From assembly GCF_019799965.1 (NCBI RefSeq), contig NZ_JABGCJ010000003.1, positions 62,001 to 126,000 on the forward strand: DNA of 64,000 nucleotides, written 5' to 3'. The notes beneath the pieces are model-generated. The model saw only the letters and a list, made by a program, of their open reading frames with translations. It did no database searches and was not told the origin of the DNA. Origin of the DNA: Modestobacter italicus (GTDB lineage Bacteria > Actinomycetota > Actinomycetes > Mycobacteriales > Geodermatophilaceae). Of this stretch, positions 26,623-35,327 are shown one piece after another. Positions within the stretch are counted from its first letter, which is position 1; each line of letters opens with the position of its first letter. The translations under genes and the position numbers were made by a program.

Positions 26623-27279
26623 TCAGGTGGTCGGGAGGCGGTCCAGCTGGGCGGTGACGACGGCGGCCACCTCGGCCCGGGCCGCCTCCGCGGTGGCCGC
26701 GACCGACGCCACCGAGACGGTGAAGGGGCCGGAGGTGCACCAGGCGAAGACCGCCGGGCCGGCCATCCCGTGCTCGACCGACGGCTCCTCCCGGAGCATC
26801 AGCACACAGCCCGGCGGCAGGCCCTCGGGCACCCGGTCCAGCTCACCGCCGTAGTACTCGGCGTCGTTGCGGGCCAGGTCGTCGGCGTAGGACCCCGCTC
26901 CCCCCGCATCGGCGAACTGGTCCAGGAAGACGCTGGTCAGCGCGTCCCCGGTGCGCCAGAAGCGTTCCCAGCCCCGGGTGTAGCCGTAGTCGGTGAGCAC
27001 CTGCTGCTGGCGTTCGGCGTCCTCGCCGTAGCGGGCGACGTCGTCGATGGTCTTCTCCCCGGCCGGCGGGTCGAGCTCGTCGTCGGGCACCCGCGGCAGG
27101 CCGGAGGGCACCTGGTCGACCAGCAGCTCCTCCAGGCCGGCGGCGCTGGTGGGCACGGCCTGGGCGGTGGACGTCGACACCACCGGCTCGGGCTCCGGGG
27201 AGCTGCACCCCGTGCAGGCCGGCGCGAGCAGGACCAGCAGCGCCGCCGCTCCCCCCGGCAGCCGGCCGCGGAGGGTCAC
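26623..27279 (-). CDS. Predicted lipoprotein of unknown function
   Basis: This 218-aa secreted protein begins at a GTG overlapping the ddl stop (GTGA). The N-terminus MTLRGRLPGGAAALLVLLAPACTGC holds a lipobox-like LAPAC, so it is probably a lipidated surface protein. A Ser/Thr/Pro linker follows, then a domain of about 160 residues with Tyr/Trp and two further Cys (PPGCVLM, FAWCTSGPF) that could form a disulfide. I do not recognise the family. Coupling to ddl suggests a cell-envelope role. Confidence 0.75.
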   Translation of the reverse strand: MTLRGRLPGGAAALLVLLAPACTGCSSPEPEPVVSTSTAQAVPTSAAGLEELLVDQVPSGLPRVPDDELDPPAGEKTIDDVARYGEDAERQQQVLTDYGYTRGWERFWRTGDALTSVFLDQFADAGGAGSYADDLARNDAEYYGGELDRVPEGLPPGCVLMLREEPSVEHGMAGPAVFAWCTSGPFTVSVASVAATAEAARAEVAAVVTAQLDRLPTT

Positions 27280-28424
27280 CCGCCGGCCGGCCCCGCCTGG
27301 CCGGGGCCGGCCGGGTGCAGCGCACTGGCGACCAGCCGGTCGACCAGCTCCGGGTAGCTGACCCCGGAGGCGGCCCACACCTGGGGGAACATCGACGTCG
27401 GGGTGAACCCGGGCATGGTGTTCACCTCGTTGACCACCCAGCGGTCGGCCCCGGTCTCCGGGTCGGTGGTGAGGAAGAAGTCGACCCGGGCCAGGCCCTG
27501 GCAGTCCAGCGCGAAGTAGGCCCGGCGGGACATCTCCTGCGCCGCCGCCGTCTGCTCCGGGGTCAGCTGCGCGGGCACGTCGACGTCGACGGCGCCGTCG
27601 ACGTACTTGACGCTGAAGTCGTACCAGTCGGTGCCCGGCCGCAGCCGGATCTCCGCCGGCACGCTGGCCTCGGGCAGGCCGCCGTCGCGGGCGGCGAGGA
27701 CGCCGCACTCGATCTCCCGGCCGGGGACGCAGGCCTCCACGAGCACCTTCGGGTCGACCGCGGCGGCGGTGGCCACGGCCTCGGGGAACTGCGCCCAGTC
27801 GGTCACCCGGGTGATCCCGATGCTGGACCCGGCCCGGGACGGCTTGACGAAGACCGGCAGCCCCAGCCGTTCCCGGGCGGGCTCGTCCAGCAGGTCCGGG
27901 TCGGCGCACACCGCGCCACCGGCGTCCCGGAGGACGACGTGGTCGCCCTGGGGGATGCCGGCGGCGGTGAGGAGCTTCTTGGTGAACTCCTTGTCCATCG
28001 ACGCGGCGCTGGCGAACACCCCGGAGCCGACGTAGGGCAGCCCGGACATCTCCAGCAGGCCCTGGATGGTGCCGTCCTCGCCGTAGGCGCCGTGCAGCAC
28101 CGGGAAGACGACGTCGACCTCGGTGAGCCGGCCCAGCGCCTGCCCGGCGTCCAGCACCGCCAGCCCCCGGCCGGCCGGGTCGCCCACCAGGGAGACCGCG
28201 GTGCCGTCGGTGACCTCGGGCAGCCGGCCGCCCTCGATGGCCAGGGCGCTGCCGTCGTGCAGCACCCAGCCACCGTCGCGGGTGATGCCCACCGGCACCA
28301 CCTCGTACCGGTCGGGGTCGAGAGCGGCGAGCACGCTCCCGGCCGAGACGCACGAGATCGCGTGTTCCGCGCTCCGTCCGCCGAAGACGACAGCGACCCT
28401 GGTCCTGCGCGGCTTGCCGGTCAT
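27276..28424 (-). CDS. ddl: D-alanine--D-alanine ligase
   Basis: This 382-aa ATP-grasp ligase makes the D-Ala-D-Ala dipeptide of peptidoglycan. Motifs are VAVVFGGRSAEHAISCVSAG at the N-terminus, VFPVLHGAYGEDGTIQG, LPVFVKPSRAGSSIGITRV (ATP site), ARVDFFLT and VNEVNTMPGFTPTSMFP with the Mg-binding Glu/Asn. Length is typical of the larger DdlA form. The ATG at 28424 is well defined, and the frame upstream is only a shadow of the gamma-lyase gene. In M. tuberculosis ddlA is likewise next to gpsA. Confidence 0.96.
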   Translation of the reverse strand: MTGKPRRTRVAVVFGGRSAEHAISCVSAGSVLAALDPDRYEVVPVGITRDGGWVLHDGSALAIEGGRLPEVTDGTAVSLVGDPAGRGLAVLDAGQALGRLTEVDVVFPVLHGAYGEDGTIQGLLEMSGLPYVGSGVFASAASMDKEFTKKLLTAAGIPQGDHVVLRDAGGAVCADPDLLDEPARERLGLPVFVKPSRAGSSIGITRVTDWAQFPEAVATAAAVDPKVLVEACVPGREIECGVLAARDGGLPEASVPAEIRLRPGTDWYDFSVKYVDGAVDVDVPAQLTPEQTAAAQEMSRRAYFALDCQGLARVDFFLTTDPETGADRWVVNEVNTMPGFTPTSMFPQVWAASGVSYPELVDRLVASALHPAGPGQAGPAGG

Positions 28425-28435
28425 CGCCGTGGACC

Positions 28436-29596
28436 CTAGCCGAGCGTCTCGAGCGCCGAGCCGAGGTCCGCGACCAGGTCGGCGGTGTCCTCGATGCCGC
28501 AGGAGAACCGCACGAACCCGGCGGGGACGGCGTCCCCGCCCCACTGGGCCCGTCGGTCGACGGTGGTGTGCACGCCGCCGAAGCTGGTCGCGGCCAGGAA
28601 GAACCGGGTGGAGCGGATCAGCTGCAGGACGGCGTCGGCGTCGGCGAGCTCGGCGGAGACCACCCCGTTGGGCCGCAGCATCTGCCGCTGCGCCAGCGCG
28701 TACGACGGGTCGCCGGCCCGCCACGGCCAGCGGACGTTGCGCACCGCCGGGGAACCGGCCAGCAGCTCGGCGACCGCCGCGGCGTTGGCCGCCTGCCGGG
28801 CCAGCCGCAGGTCCAGGGTGGACATCGACCGGTGGGCCAGCCATGCCTCGAACGGGCCGGGCGGGTTGCCGGTGGTCTTGCGCCAGGCGGCGATCCGGGT
28901 GTGCAGGTCGCGGCCGAGGTCGGTGCGGGCGGTGCTCACGTGCCCGAGCAGCACGTCGCTGTGCCCGGTGAGCGCCTTGGTGTCGGCAGCCACGACCACG
29001 TCGGCACCGAGGGACAGCGGGCGCTGGCCGATCGGGGTCGCGGTGGTGTTGTCCACCACCAGCACCGCCCCGGCGGCCCGGGTGGCCTCGGCGACCGCGG
29101 CGATGTCGCAGACGTCCAGCTGGGGGTTGCTCGGCGTCTCCAGCATCACCAGCCGGGCCCCGGCCAGGTCCCCGCGGGCGGCGACGGACTCGATCTCCAG
29201 GGTGGGCACCAGCTCGACCTCGACGCCGAGGCGCTCGAGCTCGTCGCGGCCGAGCACCCGGCTGGCGTAGTAGCCGTCGGCGGGCAGCACCACCCGGTCA
29301 CCGGGCCGGACGACGGCCAGGACCGCGGAGCTGATCGCGGCCATGCCGGTGGCGAAGGACAGGCAGTCCCCGCCGTCCAGGTCGCCGACCGCGCGCTCGA
29401 AGACCCGCAGGGTCGGGTTGTCCGGCCGGGCGTAGGCGTCGGCGCCGCCGGCGCCCGGGGGCTGGTCGCCCAGGTGGTAGGGCGCGGCGAACACCGGGGA
29501 GGGCCGCAGCGGGGTGCCCGGGACGACGGGCTCGTCGCCGGCGTGGGCCAGGCGGGTGCCGTCACCCAGCGGTGCGGTCGGGTCGACGGTGCTCAC
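28436..29596 (-). CDS. PLP-dependent cystathionine gamma-lyase / Cys-Met metabolism enzyme
   Basis: This 386-aa fold-type-I PLP enzyme probably cleaves cystathionine to cysteine. Key segments are YARPDNPTLRVFERAVGDLDGG, SFATGMAAISSAVLA (phosphate-binding loop), the Tyr in DGYYAS, LVVDNTTATPIGQRPL (PLP-binding Asp) and AADTKALTGHSDVLLG with the Schiff-base Lys. The usual SATK is ADTK here, a mild variation. Cystathionine gamma-synthase or methionine gamma-lyase activity cannot be excluded. The GTG start follows gpsA by 52 bases and ddl comes next. Confidence 0.82.
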   Translation of the reverse strand: MSTVDPTAPLGDGTRLAHAGDEPVVPGTPLRPSPVFAAPYHLGDQPPGAGGADAYARPDNPTLRVFERAVGDLDGGDCLSFATGMAAISSAVLAVVRPGDRVVLPADGYYASRVLGRDELERLGVEVELVPTLEIESVAARGDLAGARLVMLETPSNPQLDVCDIAAVAEATRAAGAVLVVDNTTATPIGQRPLSLGADVVVAADTKALTGHSDVLLGHVSTARTDLGRDLHTRIAAWRKTTGNPPGPFEAWLAHRSMSTLDLRLARQAANAAAVAELLAGSPAVRNVRWPWRAGDPSYALAQRQMLRPNGVVSAELADADAVLQLIRSTRFFLAATSFGGVHTTVDRRAQWGGDAVPAGFVRFSCGIEDTADLVADLGSALETLG

Positions 29597-29648
29597 GGGA
29601 TCTCCTCGGGCTCGGTGCCGGCCCGGGGCACGCTCGACTCGCTCGGCG

Positions 29649-30644
29649 TCACTCGGGCTTGGCCTCGCGGGACATCATCTCCCGCACCATCTGCGCGGCC
29701 GACTCCCCCTCGTGGCAGACCCGGACGACGGCCTCGGTGATCGGCACGTCGACCCCGTGCGCGCGGGCGAGGTCCAGCACCGACCGGCAGCTCTTGACCC
29801 CCTCGGCGGTCTGCCGGGTGATCTGCTCCACCTCGGCCACCGACATGCCCTGCCCGAGGTGCTCACCGAAGGTGCGGTTGCGGGACAGCGGGGAGGAGCA
29901 GGTGGCCACCAGGTCACCGAGCCCGGCCAGCCCGGCGAAGGTGGCCGCGTCCGCACCCAGCGCCATGCCCAGCCGGGCGGTCTCGGCCAGGCCGCGGGTG
30001 ATCAGCGAGGCCCGGGTGTTGTCGCCGTAGCCCAGGCCCGCCGCGATCCCGCAGGCCAGCGCGATGACGTTCTTGACCGCGCCGCCGAGCTCGCAGCCGA
30101 CCAGGTCGGGGTTGGTGTACGGGCGGAAGTAGCGGGTGTGGCAGGCCGCCTGCAGGGCCGCGGCCCGGGCGGTGTCGGCGCAGGCGATGACGGTGGCCGA
30201 GGGCTGCTCCTCGGCGATCTCCCGGGCCAGGTTCGGGCCGGAGAGCGCGGCCACCCGGTCGCTGCCCGCGCCGGTGACCTCGCAGATGACCTCGCTCATC
30301 CGCTTCGTCGTCCCCAGCTCCACGCCCTTCATCAGCGAGAGCAGCGAGGCGTCGCCGGGCAGCAGCGGTGCCCAGTCGGCCAGGTTGGCGCGCAGCGTCT
30401 GGCTGGGCACGGCCAGCACGACGACGTCCGCGCCGTCCAGCGCCTCGGCCGGGTCGCCGGTGGCCCGCACCGCGTCGGGCAGCCGCACCCCCGGCAGGTA
30501 GTCGGCGTTCTCCCGGCTCGCGGTGATCGCCGCGACCAGCTCGGGACGGCGGGCGTGCAGGGTGACCGAGCACCCGGCGTCGGCGAGCACCTTGGCGAAC
30601 GTGGTGCCCCAGGAGCCGGCCCCGAGCACGGCCGCGCGGGTCAC
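29649..30644 (-). CDS. gpsA: Glycerol-3-phosphate dehydrogenase [NAD(P)+]
   Basis: This 331-aa enzyme reduces dihydroxyacetone phosphate to sn-glycerol 3-phosphate for phospholipid synthesis. It has the Rossmann motif [20 protein letters not shown] (residues 5-24), [26 protein letters not shown], and the catalytic Lys in [17 protein letters not shown]. The ATG overlaps the plsC stop by four bases. The pairing with an acyltransferase makes a short glycerolipid-synthesis module. Confidence 0.96.
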   Translation of the reverse strand: MTRAAVLGAGSWGTTFAKVLADAGCSVTLHARRPELVAAITASRENADYLPGVRLPDAVRATGDPAEALDGADVVVLAVPSQTLRANLADWAPLLPGDASLLSLMKGVELGTTKRMSEVICEVTGAGSDRVAALSGPNLAREIAEEQPSATVIACADTARAAALQAACHTRYFRPYTNPDLVGCELGGAVKNVIALACGIAAGLGYGDNTRASLITRGLAETARLGMALGADAATFAGLAGLGDLVATCSSPLSRNRTFGEHLGQGMSVAEVEQITRQTAEGVKSCRSVLDLARAHGVDVPITEAVVRVCHEGESAAQMVREMMSREAKPE

Positions 30645-31429
30645 GCGGCGTTCCCGGGGAGGTCGCCGGGCAGCGCGCGCCCCGCCGGGCGCGGGTGGAA
30701 CTCCGCCGGCGGCCGTTCGCCCCGCAGCTCGCCGAGCTGGTCGCGCACCCTGGTCATCAACAGGTCGGTCACCTCACGGAGCAGTTCCCCGGTCAGCGGC
30801 GCGCCGGCCCGCACCCGGGCGCGCTCCTCGGAGAGGTCGACGGGCTCGCCGACCAGGTGGTCGGCGGGTGTCCGCAGCCGCAGGTGCAGCCGCTTGGTGT
30901 GGTAGTCGTGCACCCGCTGCGCCCCCCACTGGGCGACCGGCAGCACCAGCGCGTCGGTGGTCAGCGCCAGCCGGGCCACCCCGGTCCGGGCCTGCATCGG
31001 CCACCAGTCCGGGTCGCGGGTCACCGAGCCCTCCGGGTAGATCACCACGACGTCCCCGGCGTCCAGCGCGGCCTTCGCCGCGTGCACGGAGGAGCTGGCC
31101 GCACTCGACCCGCGGGAGACCGGGATCTGCCCGGCTGCCCGCAGGATGGTGCCGGCGGGGCCGGTGAAGACCGTGTCCTTGGCCAGGAAGTGCGGCACCC
31201 GGCCGCTGTCCCAGACCAGCCGGGCGCAGGCCAGCGGGTCGAGGACCGAGACGTGGTTGGCGACCAGCAGGACCCCGCCGGTGGGCGGGATGCGGTCGGC
31301 GTGCCGGTAGCGCAGCCGGAAGGCCAGTGACGCCGCCGGGTGGACGACGGCGACGCACAACGCCAGCGCCGGCGGCACCGGTCGCCGGGTCCGCCACCGG
31401 GGCGGGCGGGCCTGCTCGACCTGGGACAC
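30641..31429 (-). CDS. plsC: 1-acyl-sn-glycerol-3-phosphate acyltransferase (PlsC family)
   Basis: This membrane-associated acyltransferase of 262 aa makes phosphatidic acid. One hydrophobic segment lies at about 20-38. The catalytic NHVSVLDP box (His59-x4-Asp64), the GQIPVSRGS block and the substrate-binding YPEGSVTRD are all present. The GTG at 31429 has AGAGG upstream. A longer frame to 31561 is less convincing. It is translationally coupled to gpsA. The 237 bases upstream (31430-31666) hold no gene I can support and presumably carry its promoter. Confidence 0.9.
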   Translation of the reverse strand: MSQVEQARPPRWRTRRPVPPALALCVAVVHPAASLAFRLRYRHADRIPPTGGVLLVANHVSVLDPLACARLVWDSGRVPHFLAKDTVFTGPAGTILRAAGQIPVSRGSSAASSSVHAAKAALDAGDVVVIYPEGSVTRDPDWWPMQARTGVARLALTTDALVLPVAQWGAQRVHDYHTKRLHLRLRTPADHLVGEPVDLSEERARVRAGAPLTGELLREVTDLLMTRVRDQLGELRGERPPAEFHPRPAGRALPGDLPGNAA

Positions 31430-31666
31430 CGGACACCTCTTCCCTCTCCTCGGGCCGGCCGGCCTGGCGTGCTGGTGACCCGCCCGTGATCGTGCCCCCT
31501 GCCCGGGACCGGGTGGCACGCGGCCCCGGCTCAGGCCGGCGCGGAGCCGCCCACCGGGCACCCGCCCGGCCGGCCGGCGTCCATGGTGGCAGCCACCCCG
31601 CCCGTACCGCGGCCGACTCGCGCCCGGTCCCGGCGGCCTCCCCGGGTCGGGACCAGCTGGGGCGGG

Positions 31667-33190
31667 TCAGGTGAGGGCGGTGGCGCGGTGGGTGAACCGG
31701 CCGGCGACGAGGGTGCCCAGCACCTCCGTCGTCCGCAGGCCACCGGCGCCGTCCCGGGCCAGCACGGCCGAGGGCGGCTCGGCCACGACCACCAGGTCGG
31801 CCGGGTCACCGACCCGCACCGCCCGCCGGCCGCCGCTGGCCGCGGCCAGCGCGACCTCCAGGTCCAGGTGGTGCTCCGGGTGCCACGCGGGGCGGCCGTC
31901 CAGCGACCGGTGGACGGCGCTGGCCAGGCCGTCCCAGGGGTCCAGCGGAGCGACCGGCGCGTCGGAGCCGAGCACCACCTCGGCGCCCGCGGCGACCAGC
32001 GCGCCGTAGGGGAAGGACCGTCCGGTCGCGCCCGCCCAGTGCTGGTCGGCGGCGTCCCGGTCGTCGAGGGCGTGCCGCGGCTGGATGCTGGCCACCACGC
32101 CGAGCTCGGCGAAGCGGGGCAGGTCCTCGGCGCAGACCTGCTGGGCGTGCTCGATCCGGCCGGTCACCCCCGCGGCGGCGAAACCGTCCAGCGCGATGGC
32201 GGTGGCCCGGTCGCCGATCGCGTGCACCGCCAGGTCGAGCCCGGCCGAGCCGGCCCGGCGCAGCAGCCGTTCCAGCTCCGGCAGCGGGGTGCGGAGCAGC
32301 CCGTGCGCGTCGGGCCCGGTGGCACCGGGGTAGGGGTGCGTGCAGAAGGCGGTCCGGGTGCCCAGCGAGCCGTCGACGAAGAGCTTCAGCGGGCCCATCC
32401 GCAGCCGTTCGGCCGCGACCGGGTCGGTCACCCCGGGCAACGGGTCGCCGCTGCGCAAGCCGGCCGCGACGACCTGCTCCAGCCGGTCGACCCAGACGGC
32501 GGTGCGCACCCGCACGGCCGGGCCGCCGGGCCGCAGCGCCGCGCGACGGGCCCAGGAGGTGACCAGGTCGCCGTACTCGAAGTCGACCAGCGCGGTGACG
32601 CCACGGGCGGCGGCGGCCTCGGTCGCCTCGAGCACCCACGCGTCCAGCACCGCCGGGTCGAGCGCGGCGGCGCGGGACATGAGGTCCATCGCCTCCTGCT
32701 CCAGGACCACCCCGCCGCTCAGCCCGAACCGCTGGACGGCGGCGGTGCTGCACCAGGCCGTGTGCAGGTCGCCGCTGGACACCACGACGGGCACGCCGGG
32801 CAGCAGCTCGTCCAGCAGGGCGGCCTCGGGCGGCTGGGACCACAGGGCGTCCCGGAACCCGTGGCCCACGACCACCGCCCCCGGCCCGACCGGCGTGGCG
32901 TGGACGGCGGCGGCCACCATCGCCGCCGCCTCCGTCGCCGACCCGGCCGTGGAGACGTCGATCCGGCGCCGGGCAGCTGCCCACTGCTCCAGGTGCACGT
33001 GCGCGTCCTGCAGGCCGGGCAGCAGCGTGGCGCCGTCGAGGTCGACCACCTCCACCGGCGACGGCAGCTCCGGCAGGCCGGGGGCGCCGGCGCGCAGGTC
33101 GTCGGCGATGGCGAGCACCCGCCCGCCGACGACCAGGACGTCCCGGACCGCCGACCGCAGCCGGGCGCGCCGGAGCAGCAGCGCGCTCAT
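31667..33190 (-). CDS. Amidohydrolase family protein (YtcJ-like)
   Basis: This 507-aa metal-dependent hydrolase is of the YtcJ/exoenzyme type. It has an N-terminal beta-sandwich, then LLPGLQDAHVHLEQW (metal His-x-His), GHGFRDALWSQPP, LFVDGSLGTRTAF, DLAVHAIGDRATAIALDGF, GRIEHAQQV, SIQPRHALDD and GSDAPVAPLDPW (metal Asp). The C-terminal DPADLVVV closes the sandwich. The substrate is unknown and may be an N-acyl or imidazolone-like amide. The ATG overlaps the stop of the serine hydrolase (ATGA). Confidence 0.9.
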   Translation of the reverse strand: MSALLLRRARLRSAVRDVLVVGGRVLAIADDLRAGAPGLPELPSPVEVVDLDGATLLPGLQDAHVHLEQWAAARRRIDVSTAGSATEAAAMVAAAVHATPVGPGAVVVGHGFRDALWSQPPEAALLDELLPGVPVVVSSGDLHTAWCSTAAVQRFGLSGGVVLEQEAMDLMSRAAALDPAVLDAWVLEATEAAAARGVTALVDFEYGDLVTSWARRAALRPGGPAVRVRTAVWVDRLEQVVAAGLRSGDPLPGVTDPVAAERLRMGPLKLFVDGSLGTRTAFCTHPYPGATGPDAHGLLRTPLPELERLLRRAGSAGLDLAVHAIGDRATAIALDGFAAAGVTGRIEHAQQVCAEDLPRFAELGVVASIQPRHALDDRDAADQHWAGATGRSFPYGALVAAGAEVVLGSDAPVAPLDPWDGLASAVHRSLDGRPAWHPEHHLDLEVALAAASGGRRAVRVGDPADLVVVAEPPSAVLARDGAGGLRTTEVLGTLVAGRFTHRATALT

Positions 33191-34608
33191 CCGGCGGCTC
33201 GCCCGGCGGCCTGGTCGGCGCGGCGGGCGAGGAACACCTCGGCCGGCCATGCGGAGATGCCGCCGAACCGCACCGCGGACGCGGTGCCGTCCGCGGCCCA
33301 GGTGTACTCGACCGTCTCGCCGGCCGAGCCGAACCCGGCGACCGTCTCCTGGCGGAGGGTGTCGGCGTCCTCGACGGTGAGCTCGAGGTGGTCCTCGGCC
33401 GGCTCGGGCAGGCCGGGGCGCAGCAGCACGAGGCGGCCGCCGAGGAGCGCGACGTCGGTGACCCCCCAGAGGTTGACGAACCGCCCGGTGTAGCGCTGCA
33501 GCTCCGCGGCCGGCGGCTGCGGCGGTCCGTCAGGGGCGGCCAGCGCCAGGTCGAGCAGCCCGATCAGGCCACGGGCCAGCACGTCGGCCGGGCCGTCCAC
33601 GGCGTTGGTGAGCACGCTGACCACCAGCTGCCCCTCCGGGTCGACCCAGGTCCGGGTGATGTGCCCGGGGTAGCCACCGCTGTGCCCGACCAGGTGGCGG
33701 TCGCCGGCGGCGCGCAGGTCCATGCCCAGCCCGTACCAGCGGGCCTCCTTGCCGTGGGCCCGGATCTCCGACTCCGGCCGGCGCATCAACCGCTTGCCGG
33801 CGTCGCTGAGCAGCGTCGGGTCGCCGGTGAAGTGGGCGGCACCGAAGGTGGTGAGGTCACGGGCGGTGGCGTGGAAGCCGGTCGCGGCGGCCATCGCCCG
33901 GGTGTCGACGTGCCGGATGGTCAGCCGGGTGCCCTCGCCGTCGAGCAGGGCGGTGTGCCCGGCCGCGAACTCCTCGGCGCGGGCCGGGTCCCACTCCGGT
34001 CCGGTGTCGGTCAGGCCGAGCGGCTCGACGACCGCCCGGCGCACGTGCTCGCCGTAGCCGACGCCGGTCACCGCCTCGATCGCCAGCCCCAGCAGCGAGT
34101 AGCCGATGTTGGAGTACTTGAAGTGCTCGTTCCGCTCGAGGACCGCCCCCTCCTCGGCGGCGATCCGCACCAGCAGCTCGGCGTCCGGGAACGGCTGCAG
34201 CAGCTGCCAGTGGTCGTTGTCCCGGCCGTCCCTGACCACCCCGCCCTGGTGGCCCAGCAGCTCCCGCACGGTGACCTCGGCCAGTCCGCTGCCGGTCACG
34301 CCGGGCACCCAGTGGCCGATCGGGTCGTCCAGCCGCATCCGGCCCGCCTCCACCAGCTGCAGGACGGCGGTGGCGGTGAAGGTCTTGGAGTGCGAGGCGA
34401 TCCGGAACAGGTGCCCGGTGGTGAGCGGGGCCCCGGTGGTCACGTCGGCGACGCCGAGTGCGGTGTCCAGCACGACCTGGTCCCCGACCCGCACCGCGGC
34501 CTGCACCCCGGGGACCCGGAGGTGGCGGCGCTGGTGCTCCAGCCACGACTCCAGGTAGGGCGCCGCGGCGATGGCGACCTGCGCCGTGTGCTCGGTCGTC
34601 GGGCTCAT
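33187..34608 (-). CDS. Serine hydrolase, class C beta-lactamase/penicillin-binding family
   Basis: This 473-aa hydrolase carries the nucleophile motif S72-H-S-K75 (RIASHSKTFTATAVLQLVEAG), the second motif KYSNIGYSLLGLAIE (Tyr-Ser-Asn) and the HSGGYPGHITR region in place of KTG. The last 110 or so residues form a beta-barrel tail seen in EstB/D-aminopeptidase-like members. There is no signal peptide, so it is probably an intracellular esterase or peptidase and not a resistance enzyme. It is coupled to the downstream amidohydrolase, suggesting stepwise degradation of one substrate. It diverges from fbiD. Confidence 0.9.
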   Translation of the reverse strand: MSPTTEHTAQVAIAAAPYLESWLEHQRRHLRVPGVQAAVRVGDQVVLDTALGVADVTTGAPLTTGHLFRIASHSKTFTATAVLQLVEAGRMRLDDPIGHWVPGVTGSGLAEVTVRELLGHQGGVVRDGRDNDHWQLLQPFPDAELLVRIAAEEGAVLERNEHFKYSNIGYSLLGLAIEAVTGVGYGEHVRRAVVEPLGLTDTGPEWDPARAEEFAAGHTALLDGEGTRLTIRHVDTRAMAAATGFHATARDLTTFGAAHFTGDPTLLSDAGKRLMRRPESEIRAHGKEARWYGLGMDLRAAGDRHLVGHSGGYPGHITRTWVDPEGQLVVSVLTNAVDGPADVLARGLIGLLDLALAAPDGPPQPPAAELQRYTGRFVNLWGVTDVALLGGRLVLLRPGLPEPAEDHLELTVEDADTLRQETVAGFGSAGETVEYTWAADGTASAVRFGGISAWPAEVFLARRADQAAGRAAG

Positions 34609-34680
34609 CGTCGAGGGCTCCTCGGGGACGGGGACGGTGCAGGAAGCGAACCACCCGGGCACGTGTGATGAGGTCGAGGG

Positions 34681-35313
34681 GTGCAGCCCTGGTCGGTCGT
34701 CGTCCCGGCGAAGCGACTGGAGTCGGCGAAGACCCGCCTCGCCTCGCTCACCGGCCCCCTGGCGGGCGGGAGCCACGAACAGCTGGTGCTCGCCCTGCTC
34801 GCCGACACGGTCAGCGCGGCGCTGGCCAGCCCCGCCGTCGGCCGGGTGCTGGTGGTGACCGACGACCCGCGGGCGGCGGCGCTGGTGGCAGCGCTGGGGG
34901 CGCGGACCACCCCCGACGAGCCGCGCAGCGGGCTCAACGCGGCGCTGGCGCACGGCGCCCGCGTGGCCGGGCCCGGCCCGTTGGCGGCCCTGCACTCCGA
35001 CCTGCCCGCGCTCCACCCCGACGAGCTCGACGCCGCGCTGACCGCCGCAGCCGGGCACGTGCGCAGCTTCGTCCCTGACGCCGCGGGCACCGGCACGACG
35101 CTGCTGGCCGTGCGGTCGGGTGACCTCGCCCCGCGCTTCGGGCCCGGGTCGGCCGCGGCGCACGCCACCGGCGGCGCGATCCCGCTGGACGGTGACTGGC
35201 CCGGACTGCGCCAGGACGTCGACACCCCCGCTGACCTGCGGGCCGCCCGCCGGATCGGCGTCGGTCAGCGCACGGCCGGTTTCCTGTCGGCCACCCGGTG
35301 GACACCTGGGTGA
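34681..35313 (+). CDS. fbiD: Phosphoenolpyruvate/2-phospholactate guanylyltransferase (F420 biosynthesis)
   Basis: This 210-aa enzyme is CofC/FbiD, which activates phosphoenolpyruvate (in mycobacteria) or 2-phospholactate with GTP at the start of coenzyme F420 synthesis. It has [18 protein letters not shown] (nucleotide-binding Lys/Arg loop), [21 protein letters not shown] and [13 protein letters not shown]. The GTG start at 34681 has GAGG just upstream. It is followed by ppk and a mutT1-like gene, the same order as Rv2983-Rv2984-Rv2985. Its presence implies an F420-using organism. Confidence 0.93.
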   Translation: MQPWSVVVPAKRLESAKTRLASLTGPLAGGSHEQLVLALLADTVSAALASPAVGRVLVVTDDPRAAALVAALGARTTPDEPRSGLNAALAHGARVAGPGPLAALHSDLPALHPDELDAALTAAAGHVRSFVPDAAGTGTTLLAVRSGDLAPRFGPGSAAAHATGGAIPLDGDWPGLRQDVDTPADLRAARRIGVGQRTAGFLSATRWTPG

Positions 35314-35327
35314 GGCAGGATCGACCC

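Noticed and set aside
31430-31666. Possible small gene between plsC and the amidohydrolase
   Set aside because: Short frames there have no ribosome site and no conserved-looking composition, so I treat it as non-coding.
33187-34608. Beta-lactam resistance gene
   Set aside because: It has the SxxK and YxN motifs but no export signal and HSGG in place of KTG. The family is mostly esterases and peptidases, so resistance is not supported.
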